Position numbers and translations under genes: made by a program
Assembly (NCBI GenBank): GCA_964408435.1
Contig: CAYOZL010000005.1
Location: forward strand, 1 to 64,000
Direction of reading: 5' to 3'
Source of the DNA: CAYOZL01 sp964408435
GTDB lineage: Bacteria; Bdellovibrionota_C; UBA2361; SZUA-149; CAYOZL01
Length of the DNA stretch: 64,000 nt
Notes under the pieces: model-generated
Database searches by the model: none
The model's input: the letters and a program-made list of their open reading frames with translations, nothing else
Told to the model about the DNA's origin: nothing
Shown here: positions 43,588 to 52,707 of the stretch, piece by piece
Layout of the letters: every line of letters begins with the position of its first letter
How positions within the stretch are numbered: the first letter of the stretch is position 1

Positions 43588-45519
43588 ATGGCGAAGAACA
43601 AAAAGAGATATAGTGCAGAGGATATTGAGGTACTTGAGGGGCTTGAGCCGGTTCGGAAGAGGCCTGGGATGTATATTGCGGGGACGGATACTCCTGCTGG
43701 GTTGCATCAATTAGTTTACGAGATTTTAGATAATAGTGTTGATGAGGCGATGAATGGGCATGCTTCTGAGATTAAGGTTGTGCTTCATAAGGATGGGCAG
43801 AGTGCTACTATTTCAGATAACGGGAGGGGGATTCCTGTTGATAAGCATCCTAAGTTTAAAAAGCCAGCACTAGAATTAATTTTAACTACTTTGCATGCTG
43901 GTGGTAAGTTCTCTGATAAGAACTACAAAACTGCAGGTGGGCTGCATGGGGTGGGTAGTTCTGTTGTTAATGCTCTTAGCTCTGAAATGATAGCTAGAGT
44001 TACTCGAGATGGGAAAAGATATGAACAGAAATTCTCTAGAGGAGTAGCAAAATCTAAATTAAAAACTATTGCAAAGTCTGCAAGAGGTAGTGGGACTGAA
44101 ATATTTTTTAGGCCTGATGATGAGATATTTTCTAAGTTAGATTTTAACCCTAAAAAAATTAGAGAAACAATTCAGATCAAAGCTTATTTAAATCCTGGGC
44201 TAAAGCTTTCTTTTAAAGATGAAACTTCAGGTGGTAAGGCAGAAGAGTTCTTTTATCAAGATGGAATAGTTTCTTATTTAAAACAAATTTTAGAAGAGAA
44301 AAAAGCAAAGATTATCGGTGGGGAGGCCTTTGCAATCGAAAAGTCTGATAAAATAGATGTTTCAGTTGCCCTTGCTTGGACTGAATCTACTAGTGATAAT
44401 TTCTTTTCTTACGTAAACGGGATTTATACTGTTGATGGCGGTTCTCATGAGAACGGCGCAAAAGCTGGAATAGTTAAAGCAGTTAGGAATTATATAAATG
44501 TTCATGGAATAAACCTTAAAGGAACTAAACTTACTGCGGATGATATTAGGGAAGGTATTACTTGTTTAGTTTCTGTGCGTTTACCGGGGGATAAATATCA
44601 ACCACAGTTTCAAGGGCAAACAAAAAGTAAATTAAATAATCCAGAAATTGCCCCCTTAGTTGAATCTGCTCTTAAGCAATTGGAACAAGAGTTAAATCAA
44701 AAACCTAGTGTTTCAGAAAAAATTATTAATAGAGTTATTCTTTCTGCAAAAGCTAGAGAAGCCTCTCGTGCTGCAGCTCAAAGCGTTAAAAGAAAAATAG
44801 GTATAAGTCACAGATTAACACTGCCTGGAAAGTTAGCAGATTGCCAAAGTAGGAAGTCTCAAGATACTGAACTTTTAATAGTAGAGGGGGATAGTGCTGG
44901 TGGAAGTACTAAGCAGGGAAGAGATCGTAAGATTCAAGCAGTGCTACCGCTAAGAGGTAAAGTAGTTAACTCAATTTCTAACTCGGCGAGTAAAGTTTTA
45001 GGCAATAAAGAATTAACAAATATAATCTCTGCTCTTGGAACTGGAGTAGGCGAGGATTACAATCCTGCAAAGCTTAGATATGGAAAGGTTATAATTTTAA
45101 CTGATGCGGATGCGGATGGAATGCATATTGCAACTTTACTATTAGCTTTTTTCTTTACTCATTTAAGAGGGCTAATTGAGCAAGGAGCTCTTTATTTAGG
45201 AAAGCCACCTTTATATGGAGTATTTCCTAAGGGTAAAAAAGAAAAGATCTGGATTTATAGTGATGAAGAATTAGCAGCAGTTATAAAAAAGAAAAAACTT
45301 AAGAATCCAAGAATAGTTAGGTATAAGGGTTTAGGAGAGATGAATCCTGATACTTTAAATGAGACTACATTAGATCCTAAAAAGAGAAGTCTTTTGCGTG
45401 TTGCTATAGATGATGAAGAGTCTGTTACTGAATCTTTTCAAGCTTTAATGGGAACAGATGCTTCTACTCGTTATAAAATGATATGTGATAGTGCGGATAG
45501 TTTAGAGTTAGACTTGTAG
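43588..45519 (+). CDS. parE: Type IIA topoisomerase subunit B (ParE-like)
   Basis: The ATPase subunit partnering the upstream ParC-like protein. The GHKL ATPase motifs are DNSVDEAMNG, ISDNGRGIPVDKHP and KTAGGLHGVGSSVVNALS. The TOPRIM domain has LLIVEGDSAGGS, with catalytic Glu, and ILTDADADGMHI, with the Asp-Asp pair. QALMGTDASTRYKMI ends the protein. At 643 aa it is closer to ParE (630) than to the 804-aa E. coli GyrB. The first 90 codons are unusually rich in GGG, CGG and GAG codons compared with the rest of the gene. Confidence 0.9.
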   Translation: MAKNKKRYSAEDIEVLEGLEPVRKRPGMYIAGTDTPAGLHQLVYEILDNSVDEAMNGHASEIKVVLHKDGQSATISDNGRGIPVDKHPKFKKPALELILTTLHAGGKFSDKNYKTAGGLHGVGSSVVNALSSEMIARVTRDGKRYEQKFSRGVAKSKLKTIAKSARGSGTEIFFRPDDEIFSKLDFNPKKIRETIQIKAYLNPGLKLSFKDETSGGKAEEFFYQDGIVSYLKQILEEKKAKIIGGEAFAIEKSDKIDVSVALAWTESTSDNFFSYVNGIYTVDGGSHENGAKAGIVKAVRNYINVHGINLKGTKLTADDIREGITCLVSVRLPGDKYQPQFQGQTKSKLNNPEIAPLVESALKQLEQELNQKPSVSEKIINRVILSAKAREASRAAAQSVKRKIGISHRLTLPGKLADCQSRKSQDTELLIVEGDSAGGSTKQGRDRKIQAVLPLRGKVVNSISNSASKVLGNKELTNIISALGTGVGEDYNPAKLRYGKVIILTDADADGMHIATLLLAFFFTHLRGLIEQGALYLGKPPLYGVFPKGKKEKIWIYSDEELAAVIKKKKLKNPRIVRYKGLGEMNPDTLNETTLDPKKRSLLRVAIDDEESVTESFQALMGTDASTRYKMICDSADSLELDL

Positions 45520-45547
45520 AGTCTTTTCTAGTTCTTCATAAAAAGAT

Positions 45548-45994
45548 TTATGTTCTAAACAATTCCCTAGCTCTTTTTTGAATTTCTTCATTAGAGACTT
45601 CTTCTAGAACTTGACGAAATGACCAACGGTAACCAAAAGGATCTTTTACTGCACCAACCCGAACTCCAAAAAAATAATCAGCTGGCTCAAGCACTTTCTC
45701 AGCTCCTGCACTAATAGCTTTTTGAAAAGATTGATCGCAATTTTCTGTTAGAAGAACAAATAGGCATGGGGCAACTTTGCCTTCGTCGATAGCTTTAGCG
45801 CTCCAGTCTTCAGATTGGTCGGAAATAAAGACTCTAGTGTCTTTAATCATAAACTCAGCATGAGCAATGCCTCCATCTGGAAGTGGAATTCTGTAAAGCT
45901 CTTTGGCGTCAAAAGCTTTTTCATAAAAACTAATCGCATCAGCGGTATTTTTTACAGTAAGGGATATGGAGATAGTTTTTTCAATTGAGCTCAT
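45548..45994 (-). CDS. VOC-superfamily (PhnB/glyoxalase-like) protein
   Basis: A 148-aa single-domain protein of the vicinal oxygen chelate fold: ISISLTVKNTADAISFYEKAF at the start, GGIAHAEFMIKDTRVFISDQ in the middle and EPADYFFGVRVGAVKDPFGYRWSF near the end. That pattern matches PhnB-like/YdcF-type glyoxalase-related proteins of uncertain substrate, often annotated as bleomycin-resistance-like without evidence for it. It is convergent with parE and separated from it by 28 bp. Confidence 0.85.
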   Translation of the reverse strand: MSSIEKTISISLTVKNTADAISFYEKAFDAKELYRIPLPDGGIAHAEFMIKDTRVFISDQSEDWSAKAIDEGKVAPCLFVLLTENCDQSFQKAISAGAEKVLEPADYFFGVRVGAVKDPFGYRWSFRQVLEEVSNEEIQKRARELFRT

Positions 45995-46124
45995 AAGTTT
46001 CCTAGGTATTTTTTAGTAATTTGCTATACGAAGGCGTTTAAATCAAGTGAGGTGACTGTTAATCTTTTATCTTTATGTAATTGTGATTATTTATATGTAA
46101 TAATGGAAGGGCTAACTAAATAAG

Positions 46125-47291
46125 TTATCTTTTTAATACTTTGCTTAATCTTCTATTTGCTTGCTGTAAGAAGCCAAAACCAATATCTTCGATTCTGCTT
46201 GAGACGATTTCTATAATGATAATGTCTTTTTCTAAAAGATTATCAACCCATTTAGATTCCAAAGAGTTTATTTTTGTTGTTTTTTTAGAGGGGTATTTAA
46301 AATTTCTAGAGTTGTAGTAAAACATATCTCTTTTTTTATAAACTTTATGTCGATCGAAGTAATTAAGTAGGGCCCAAGAATAGCTATCTCCAACTATTAA
46401 AACATTTGGTAGAGAGGCATCGTATCTATTAATGGTCTTGTCCTTGGGGTATAGAGTTTTTTCATAAAAGCGTTCAGGAAACCAAATATTTGTAAGATCA
46501 GACAAGTCTCTTTCAGCTACCAGAGGTTCATTAAGCCAAGTTAAAGGTTCACAGGTAAAAGAACGGATTTTTCTTTCTAAAAGAACCGCAGCTTTCTTAA
46601 GTATTTTTTGTCCAACAATACAAGCACCATATGCATTCCAATGAGCACTACTTTTTGCGAATAATGGTGCTGAATTTTTTTTAGCATGCTCTATGAATAA
46701 TTTTTCAGTATCAATAATTTCTACTTTGCTGCCCTTTAGTAGGTTAAGTAGTCTTTCTTTTTTTGATGCTTGTCTTTTCTTGTTTTTAAGAACATGTTTT
46801 TTAGGAATATATTCAGGATATATCTCAGCTTTACTAGGAGCTATCACTACTAGGAGTGCTTTTCCTAGTTTTTTTAGGTGTCCCTCTAGCTGTATTAAAC
46901 TTTCGGCGCTCCACCTTAAGCCTGCTTGGGTAGATGGGGTTAAACGATTATATGCTTTTAGATATAGTTTTTCATAAAGATAGTTGTTTTTACCTAGTAT
47001 GATTTTTGACTCATAAGAAGATGAGATTTGATTAAATAGACTTAAATTGATTTGGTTATCGGTTTTTATTAGCTCCGCTCTAAAGCCAATATTATTTGAG
47101 ACATGCTCAGTCAAATAATTCTGAAAAGAGCCATTAAGCAAGGTTGAAATTTTAAATTCTTCTTTGGCTTGTTTTTCTTCTGAGCCCTTGATTGATTGCT
47201 CGTTAAAGATTTTCCATCTCATTTGTATACTAGGAAAACTAATGATTAGAAAGAAAATACAAATAAATATAAAATCAAATTTATTTTTCAT
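46125..47291 (-). CDS. AlgJ/AlgX-like SGNH O-acetyltransferase
   Basis: A periplasmic, membrane-anchored SGNH-hydrolase-fold protein of 388 aa. An N-terminal signal-anchor is at about residues 6-25. LLVVIAPSKAEIYPEYIP, SSAHWNAYGA with the catalytic-type His, and NVLIVGDSYSWALL with the GDS nucleophile serine match the ALGX/ALGJ acetyltransferase superfamily, which O-acetylates alginate or other exopolysaccharide. Its ATG overlaps the stop of the MBOAT gene (TAATG), so the two form a translationally coupled acetylation pair. Confidence 0.85.
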   Translation of the reverse strand: MKNKFDFIFICIFFLIISFPSIQMRWKIFNEQSIKGSEEKQAKEEFKISTLLNGSFQNYLTEHVSNNIGFRAELIKTDNQINLSLFNQISSSYESKIILGKNNYLYEKLYLKAYNRLTPSTQAGLRWSAESLIQLEGHLKKLGKALLVVIAPSKAEIYPEYIPKKHVLKNKKRQASKKERLLNLLKGSKVEIIDTEKLFIEHAKKNSAPLFAKSSAHWNAYGACIVGQKILKKAAVLLERKIRSFTCEPLTWLNEPLVAERDLSDLTNIWFPERFYEKTLYPKDKTINRYDASLPNVLIVGDSYSWALLNYFDRHKVYKKRDMFYYNSRNFKYPSKKTTKINSLESKWVDNLLEKDIIIIEIVSSRIEDIGFGFLQQANRRLSKVLKR

Positions 47292-48721
47292 TAGAATCTA
47301 AAATATATAAAAGGATTGAAACTAGTGTTGGTAAGAGTGCAAAGTGAAACTGTTAGAATTAATATTGAAAGTATACCTCTGATTACTTTTGTAGAATTTT
47401 TTTTTGATAAGTTTCTATGTCCTTCATAAATCTTTCTAAAAGAGCCTATTAAAGGAGAAAAACTTAGTAAGCTAGCCAAGCAAAAAATATAAAATTCTCG
47501 ATTTTCTAAAGCTGTAAAAAATATGGCTTTAGTTTCGGGAATTTCACCATATTTTATAAACAGCATGCTAGATAGATAAGCCAAGCCAAGATTTAAATTT
47601 TCAGCTCTAAAGAAAACCCAACTAAAAACTACAATAATGAAGGTAAATAAAACATTTACTATTTTAGGGATTTTATTTGAAAGTTTAATCCAAAAAAGTT
47701 TATCACAAATGAGAAAGAAACCATGATATATCCCCCAGATAATAAAAGTCCAACTAGCACCATGCCAAAGTCCTGATAAAATAAAAACAAGCCAAAGGTT
47801 TAAAAATGTTCTTTTATTTGAAAATCTATTTCCACCTAAAGGTATATAGAGATATTCCTTCATCCAGTTTGAAAGTGAGATATGCCATCGTCTCCAAAAA
47901 TCAGTAATTGTAGTGGAAATATATGGAGCATTGAAATTTTCTAAAAATGTATAGCCCATCATTCTGCCTAAGCCTATTGCCATATCTGAATATGCAGAAA
48001 AGTCGAAATAAATCTGATATGCGTAACAAATAGCACCAAGCCAAGCATTTTCTGGTGATAACTGAGTGTGATTTAAGGAGAATAATTTATCAGCAACATT
48101 ACCCATAGAGTTAGCAATTAGTATTTTCTTCCCTAGGCCAATACAGAATCTGTATATTCCGTAAGAAATATTATCTAAGTTAATATCAGGCTTGCTAAGT
48201 TGCATTGCTATGTCATGGTAGCGAACTATCGGTCCTGCAATTAACTGTGGGAAGAGAGCCACGTAGAGAGCGTACTGAGTAAAAGATTCACTAATCTTTG
48301 TTCGAGTGCGGTAAACATCAACAAGATAACTTATTTTTTGAAACGTGAAGAATGAAATTCCAATAGGAAGGGTTATTTTACTCCATGTAAATGGAGTAAA
48401 GCCTAAATTTGTCCATATATAATTAACTTCTGAAAGAAAAAAATTTGCATATTTAAAATAAATTAGAAAACCTAAATTGAGTGATATTCCAAAAAGTAAA
48501 TATATTTTTGCCTTAGGGTCTTTTGCAAATTTTTTACTGAGATTAAAATCTATAAATGAACTTGCTATTAAGAAAAAAACTATCTTTGGACTGCCCCATG
48601 TATAAAAAAAGTAACTTCCGAATAGTGCCCATAAATTCTTGTATTTTTTAGGAGATAAATAGTAAACGAGAAAGAAGCAGGGGATAAAAAAACAAATGAA
48701 TATTAAAGAACTAAAGATCAT
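47291..48721 (-). CDS. MBOAT-family O-acetyltransferase (AlgI-like)
   Basis: A 476-aa polytopic protein with about 11-12 hydrophobic segments that moves acetyl groups across the inner membrane for polysaccharide O-acetylation. Key motifs: LPIGISFFTFQKISYLVDVYR near residue 115, LIAGPIVRYHDI, FDFSAYSDMAIGLGRMMGY, FWRRWHISLSNWMKEYLYIPLGG and SGLWHGASWTFIIWG with the catalytic His. It pairs with the downstream AlgJ/AlgX-like protein. Other alginate genes are absent, so the modified polymer is unknown. Confidence 0.92.
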   Translation of the reverse strand: MIFSSLIFICFFIPCFFLVYYLSPKKYKNLWALFGSYFFYTWGSPKIVFFLIASSFIDFNLSKKFAKDPKAKIYLLFGISLNLGFLIYFKYANFFLSEVNYIWTNLGFTPFTWSKITLPIGISFFTFQKISYLVDVYRTRTKISESFTQYALYVALFPQLIAGPIVRYHDIAMQLSKPDINLDNISYGIYRFCIGLGKKILIANSMGNVADKLFSLNHTQLSPENAWLGAICYAYQIYFDFSAYSDMAIGLGRMMGYTFLENFNAPYISTTITDFWRRWHISLSNWMKEYLYIPLGGNRFSNKRTFLNLWLVFILSGLWHGASWTFIIWGIYHGFFLICDKLFWIKLSNKIPKIVNVLFTFIIVVFSWVFFRAENLNLGLAYLSSMLFIKYGEIPETKAIFFTALENREFYIFCLASLLSFSPLIGSFRKIYEGHRNLSKKNSTKVIRGILSILILTVSLCTLTNTSFNPFIYFRF

Positions 48722-48784
48722 CTTTATTCTTTATACTGTAAACGGTTTAGTTTATCGATGTTTTTTGTTGCAATAGTTTTTTAT

Positions 48785-48817
48785 AGATTCTAGCTTAAGA
48801 TTTTTGAGCTAGAATCT
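48785..48817 (-). terminator. 11-bp perfect inverted repeat at the end of the M20 peptidase gene
   Basis: AGATTCTAGCT (48785-48795) and AGCTAGAATCT (48807-48817) form a perfect 11-bp stem with an 11-base loop, overlapping the stop codon. On the minus strand an A-rich rather than T-rich stretch follows, so it is terminator-like but not a classic intrinsic terminator. Confidence 0.45.
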
Positions 48818-50171
48818 CTAAAGATCTAGCCACTACAGCCATGCCTAATTTAATTCTATCAATGCCGAAATGTTCATTTGGGGCGTGGATGTTGTCATCT
48901 GGAAGTCCGTAGCCAAATAAAACTGTTTTTGCATCAGCTGCTATTGCTAATTGTTCAGCAATAGGGATGCTTCCACCAGAAAGAATATATTTTGTTTCAT
49001 GTCCGCTTACTTCTTCGAAGGCTTGAGCTACTGCTGCAACTCCTGAAGTTTCAATTGGAGATCTTAGAGCTGCTCCTTCTCCGTCTGCATGAATGGATAC
49101 TTCCATGCCTTCTGGAATTCTACTTTCAATGAATTTAACAACAGAAGCGGTTATTTTATCAGGGTCTTGGCTCGTAACTAGTCTGCATGAGACTTTTGCA
49201 ATAGCTTTTGCAGGTATTACTGTTTTAAATCCTTCTCCTGCGTAGCCTCCACTAATGCCGTTAATTTCTAAAGTAGGTCTAATCCATGAAGATTCTAAGG
49301 CACTAAATTCCTTTTCTCCCCCATTAGGTAGACCACCAAAAAATTCTTTGTATTCTTCTAGGTCGAATTCTAGGTCTAATTTGGATCTTTCTTCATCACT
49401 AATAGTATCTACATCATCATAGAAATTAGGAATTGTAATTTTACCATCTTTATCTCTCATTTCACCAAGGATACTTACTAGTGCATGTAAAGGATTATAA
49501 GCGACTCCACCGTGTGTTCCAGAGTGAAGATCTGTCTTAGAACCTGTTAGCTCAATGCTAAAAGTGCAAATTCCTCTAATTCCTAGAGTTACAGCAGGTC
49601 TGTCCATGGCATGAATGCCTAAATCTACTACATAAAAGTGGTCTGCTTTTAAATCTGAAGATTTCTGCTTGAGTAATCCTTTCAAGGCACTGCTGCCGCA
49701 TTCTTCCTCACCTTCAATACAAACTTTTAAATTAACCGGTAATTTGCCATCTCTTTTCATTAGAGCTTTTAGCGCAGATAAAACGTAAAAGGCTTGTCCT
49801 TTATCATCCATTGCTCCTCTAGCATAAATTTGACCATCTCTAATTTCTGGTTCAAATGGAGGGCTGTCCCAAAGTTCGATTGGGTCTACTGGTTGAACAT
49901 CGTAGTGAAAATAAATAAGAACAGTTGGGAGTTTAGGGTCGGTTTTCTTACTTTGAGCAAAGACAATAGGATGCCCTTCACTTTCCCAAAGTTCTACACC
50001 CATTCCTATTTCTTTAATATAATCAACTAACCAGTTAGCGCAGTTAGTAACTTCTGATTTATATTCAGGGTCAGTGGATATACTTTTGAATTTTAGAAAA
50101 GTGATAAAATCTTCTATTAGTTCTGATTTGTGTTCTTCAAAAAAATCTGTGAAATATTTTACGTTATCCAT
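48795..50171 (-). CDS. M20-family metallopeptidase (dipeptidase-like)
   Basis: A zinc-dependent dipeptidase or amidohydrolase of 458 aa. The metal motifs are visible: LIYFHYDVQPVDP (first His-x-Asp), ARGAMDDKGQAFYVLSAL (bridging Asp), IEGEEECGSSAL (catalytic Glu-Glu), LHSGTHGG in the lid/dimerisation domain, and the last His in NIHAPNEHFGI. The order and length resemble the CNDP/DapE-like M20 subgroup acting on short peptides. Its start overlaps the end of the upstream membrane-protein gene by 8 bp. Confidence 0.92.
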   Translation of the reverse strand: MDNVKYFTDFFEEHKSELIEDFITFLKFKSISTDPEYKSEVTNCANWLVDYIKEIGMGVELWESEGHPIVFAQSKKTDPKLPTVLIYFHYDVQPVDPIELWDSPPFEPEIRDGQIYARGAMDDKGQAFYVLSALKALMKRDGKLPVNLKVCIEGEEECGSSALKGLLKQKSSDLKADHFYVVDLGIHAMDRPAVTLGIRGICTFSIELTGSKTDLHSGTHGGVAYNPLHALVSILGEMRDKDGKITIPNFYDDVDTISDEERSKLDLEFDLEEYKEFFGGLPNGGEKEFSALESSWIRPTLEINGISGGYAGEGFKTVIPAKAIAKVSCRLVTSQDPDKITASVVKFIESRIPEGMEVSIHADGEGAALRSPIETSGVAAVAQAFEEVSGHETKYILSGGSIPIAEQLAIAADAKTVLFGYGLPDDNIHAPNEHFGIDRIKLGMAVVARSLEILAQKS

Positions 50172-50784
50172 CTTTTATTTGCTTTTTATTTATACTGTTA
50201 TTTATCTTATTTCTAATATCTAGAACTTTATCATTAATTTTATTATGTGACTCCGTTTTTATAAACAATAACCAGCTGAGCCAAAAGAAAAAATTTGTTG
50301 TAGCGAGTAAAAAATAGGATTCATGAGTGTAATATAGCTTGTTTGCAAATACAGAGAATGAAACTAAGAGTAAGGGAGTTAGCTTGTCTGTCTTGGTGAC
50401 GTAAGCTAAGTAGACAAAAAAGCAGGTGATAGCAGAAGCAAAATAGAAACTAGAATATTGCAGAAGCGTAGCAAAAATAAAGATTCTAAATAGTAATTCT
50501 TCAAAAGCGCAATTAAATAAGGCTTTATTGAAAATTTCTTTAGTCTCATTACTAGAGAAGAAAAGCTTAAATTTATTTAGGTATTTATCTTTATATATTA
50601 AAATTAAAACTAGATGGGTTGAGCAAACAAAAATAAAAGCAAAAACAGAGCAGATTAGACCTTTAATAAAATTTAAACCACTGGCCCTTACCCCAACATC
50701 AAATTCTAAATAATTTGTTAAAATAAATGTAGCTACAATACTTATAAGTAGAATAGGTAAATAGTTTTTAGTTTTGTATAACAT
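50164..50784 (-). CDS. Degenerate CPBP-like integral membrane protein
   Basis: A 206-aa protein with about six hydrophobic segments. It contains FEELLFRIFIF (about residues 93-103), which matches motif 1 (EExxxR) of the CPBP/Abi intramembrane protease family. The later metal-ligand His motifs are not convincingly present (FVYLAYV where FxxxH is expected), so it may be catalytically inactive or a different family. The C-terminal 30 residues are very Asn/Lys-rich. It overlaps the M20 peptidase gene by 8 bp. Confidence 0.55.
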   Translation of the reverse strand: MLYKTKNYLPILLISIVATFILTNYLEFDVGVRASGLNFIKGLICSVFAFIFVCSTHLVLILIYKDKYLNKFKLFFSSNETKEIFNKALFNCAFEELLFRIFIFATLLQYSSFYFASAITCFFVYLAYVTKTDKLTPLLLVSFSVFANKLYYTHESYFLLATTNFFFWLSWLLFIKTESHNKINDKVLDIRNKINNSINKKQIKDG

Positions 50785-50803
50785 TAGCTAGAAATTACAC
50801 CGA

Positions 50804-51253
50804 TTATTTAATAATTTCAGGAAATTTATTTTTTAGCATATCTAAAGCTTTAATATATGCATCTTTTTTAAATCCAGATACTCTTAATTTAAATTCTTCA
50901 GAATTAACCCAAGTACTCGAGATAAACTCTTTATCAATAGCTTTTTCAAAATCTACTTTACCTATCAAGTTTGCTAAAAAGTATGTTTGTTCTTGGCCGA
51001 TGTATCCAAATTTTCTTGCATGCTCAGGCCAGTCGTAACAAATGCTATTTTCTAATTGATGAATTAGCTCAATATCGTTTGTGCCAATTTCTTCTTTTAG
51101 CTCTCTAAGTAAAGCGTGCTCGAGGTCTTCTCCTGCATCAACTCCTCCTTGTGGGAGTTGCCAAGTTTTATACTCATCGCTTCTTTGACAAAGTAGTATT
51201 TGTCCTTTGTCATTTAGCAAAAAAGCCGCAACATTTTTTCTATATCCACCCAC
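50804..51253 (-). CDS. rppH: RNA 5'-pyrophosphohydrolase (RppH, Nudix)
   Basis: Removes pyrophosphate from the 5' end of mRNAs and so starts 5'-end-dependent decay; homologues also cleave dinucleoside polyphosphates. The Nudix box is complete: GGVDAGEDLEHALLRELKEEIG at about residues 37-58. GYRKNVAAFLLN at the start and WQLPQGG before the box are typical of RppH. The 149-aa length is normal. The start is GTG 51253; an overlapping ATG is out of frame. It is divergent from the M16 peptidase across a hexamer microsatellite. Confidence 0.93.
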   Translation of the reverse strand: MGGYRKNVAAFLLNDKGQILLCQRSDEYKTWQLPQGGVDAGEDLEHALLRELKEEIGTNDIELIHQLENSICYDWPEHARKFGYIGQEQTYFLANLIGKVDFEKAIDKEFISSTWVNSEEFKLRVSGFKKDAYIKALDMLKNKFPEIIK

Positions 51254-51290
51254 ATTTACACTATACAGTAATATCTACACTTGATAAATA

Positions 51291-51347
51291 TCTTAGTCTT
51301 AGTCTTAGTCTTAGTCTTAGTCTTAGTCTTAGTCTTAGTCTTAGTCT
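51291..51347. repeat. Hexanucleotide microsatellite (TCTTAG)9.5
   Basis: Fifty-seven bases of perfect TCTTAG repeat units between the divergent rppH and M16 peptidase genes (start codons at 51253 and 51389). The array is uninterrupted. Because the unit is six bases, copy-number change would shift promoter spacing by about half a helical turn per unit. Confidence 0.97.
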
Positions 51348-51388
51348 GGTATTGCTATATCCCCAACCTCATTCTATATTGAATTCAT

Positions 51389-52642
51389 ATGCAAAAACAC
51401 AAGCTTTCAAACGGCGTAACAATCCTAGCTGATCAAGATAATCGTTTCTCTTCAGTAGGTTTTGCAATTAGTCTTCACGGTGGCCTCAGGTCTGAAAGTA
51501 TAGAAACAGCCGGCATCACCCATTTAACCGAGCATCTAGTATTAAAAAAAACAAAGTCAAAGTCTGCAAGACAAATTGCAGAATACGTAGATTTATTAGG
51601 AGGGGATGTAAACGCGTTTACTGATGCGGATTCAATGTGTTTGTACGGGTATGTTCAAAAAGACGATACAAAAAAAATAATGGATTTTTTTGCGGAGCTT
51701 CTTTTTGATCCAGATTTTTCTCAAAAAGATCTAGCGATAGAAAAAGAAATAGTTAGACAAGAAATTCTTGACTCTGAAGATGACCCAGGTGAGGTTAACT
51801 ATAATTTATTTTGTAAGTATTTTTGGCCAAACTCCCTTCTTGGTTTGCCAGTATCAGGAGATATTAAAAATTTAGAAACATTTTCCTACGGGGATATCTA
51901 CGAACGCTTACAATCTTTACTTCAAGGGGATAAGATTACAATTGTAGCTAGTGGAGCAGTTTCGCTAGAAGAAGTAGTTGAGTATGCCGAGAAGAATTTT
52001 AGTCATTTAGTAAAAGGGAAGCGGGCAGAATTTGTAACTCCTGATACTTCTTTAGGTGTGTATGCAATTCAAGAAAAATTTTCACAAGTTCACTTTTCTT
52101 TAGGTTGTAGTGCTCCTGGAATGTTAAGCGATCGTTTTGATGCTGCAGTTGTAGCAAGTGCTATTTTAGGAGGTGGTATGTCTTCAAGATTATTCCAGGC
52201 TCTTAGAGAAGATAATGGTTTAGTTTATGATGTAGGAGCGGCGCTAGATTTTAACAAAGATACTTCTGCTTTAATTATTTCAGGAGCGTGTGAAAATAGA
52301 AATTTAGCGCAAGCTCTAGAGCTGATAAGTGGGGAAATTTCTGAATTCAAAGCAGAGAAGCTTGATACTGATGAAGTTGAGAGAAATATACAATCAATTA
52401 AATCTCAAATGTTAATTGAATTAGATTCTGTGCAATCTAGAATGTGGAGAATGCTTGAGTCTGAATATGTATATGGAGAGTTAATTTCAATTAAGGATCA
52501 AATTGCTAAATATGAGAGGTTAACTCTTAAAGATTTAGAAGAAGAGAAGTTAAAGATACTTAGTAATTTTTTACTTGTTTTAACTGGTGATGTGGAAGGC
52601 TATGAGCCTGAGGTGGGTTTGAAGCAATTATGTGGTTTATAA
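51389..52642 (+). CDS. M16-family zinc peptidase
   Basis: A 417-aa insulinase/processing-peptidase-like protein. The inverted zinc motif HxxEH is present as THLTEHLVLKK (about residues 46-50), and the third ligand Glu is in EKEIVRQEIL near 125. FSLGCSAPG and LGGGMSSRLFQALRE in the second half are the family's substrate-groove motifs. The length is that of single-subunit bacterial M16B enzymes such as PqqL/YmxG-like proteases. The start is ATG 51389, just downstream of the hexamer array. Confidence 0.92.
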   Translation: MQKHKLSNGVTILADQDNRFSSVGFAISLHGGLRSESIETAGITHLTEHLVLKKTKSKSARQIAEYVDLLGGDVNAFTDADSMCLYGYVQKDDTKKIMDFFAELLFDPDFSQKDLAIEKEIVRQEILDSEDDPGEVNYNLFCKYFWPNSLLGLPVSGDIKNLETFSYGDIYERLQSLLQGDKITIVASGAVSLEEVVEYAEKNFSHLVKGKRAEFVTPDTSLGVYAIQEKFSQVHFSLGCSAPGMLSDRFDAAVVASAILGGGMSSRLFQALREDNGLVYDVGAALDFNKDTSALIISGACENRNLAQALELISGEISEFKAEKLDTDEVERNIQSIKSQMLIELDSVQSRMWRMLESEYVYGELISIKDQIAKYERLTLKDLEEEKLKILSNFLLVLTGDVEGYEPEVGLKQLCGL

Positions 52643-52707
52643 AGTATAGTTTTTAGTTTGTAATTTTTTAGTGGGTTTCATTCCTTAACCTTTGAAAGTA
52701 TAACCTT

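Noticed and set aside
43505..43714. Small frame overlapping the parC-parE spacer and the parE start
   Set aside because: It is a shadow of parE in another frame with no ribosome site.
51151..51432. Plus-strand frame with a Leu-Ser repeat across the hexamer array
   Set aside because: It overlaps rppH on one side and the peptidase start on the other; the repeat reads as SLSLSL only because the hexamer is a multiple of three.
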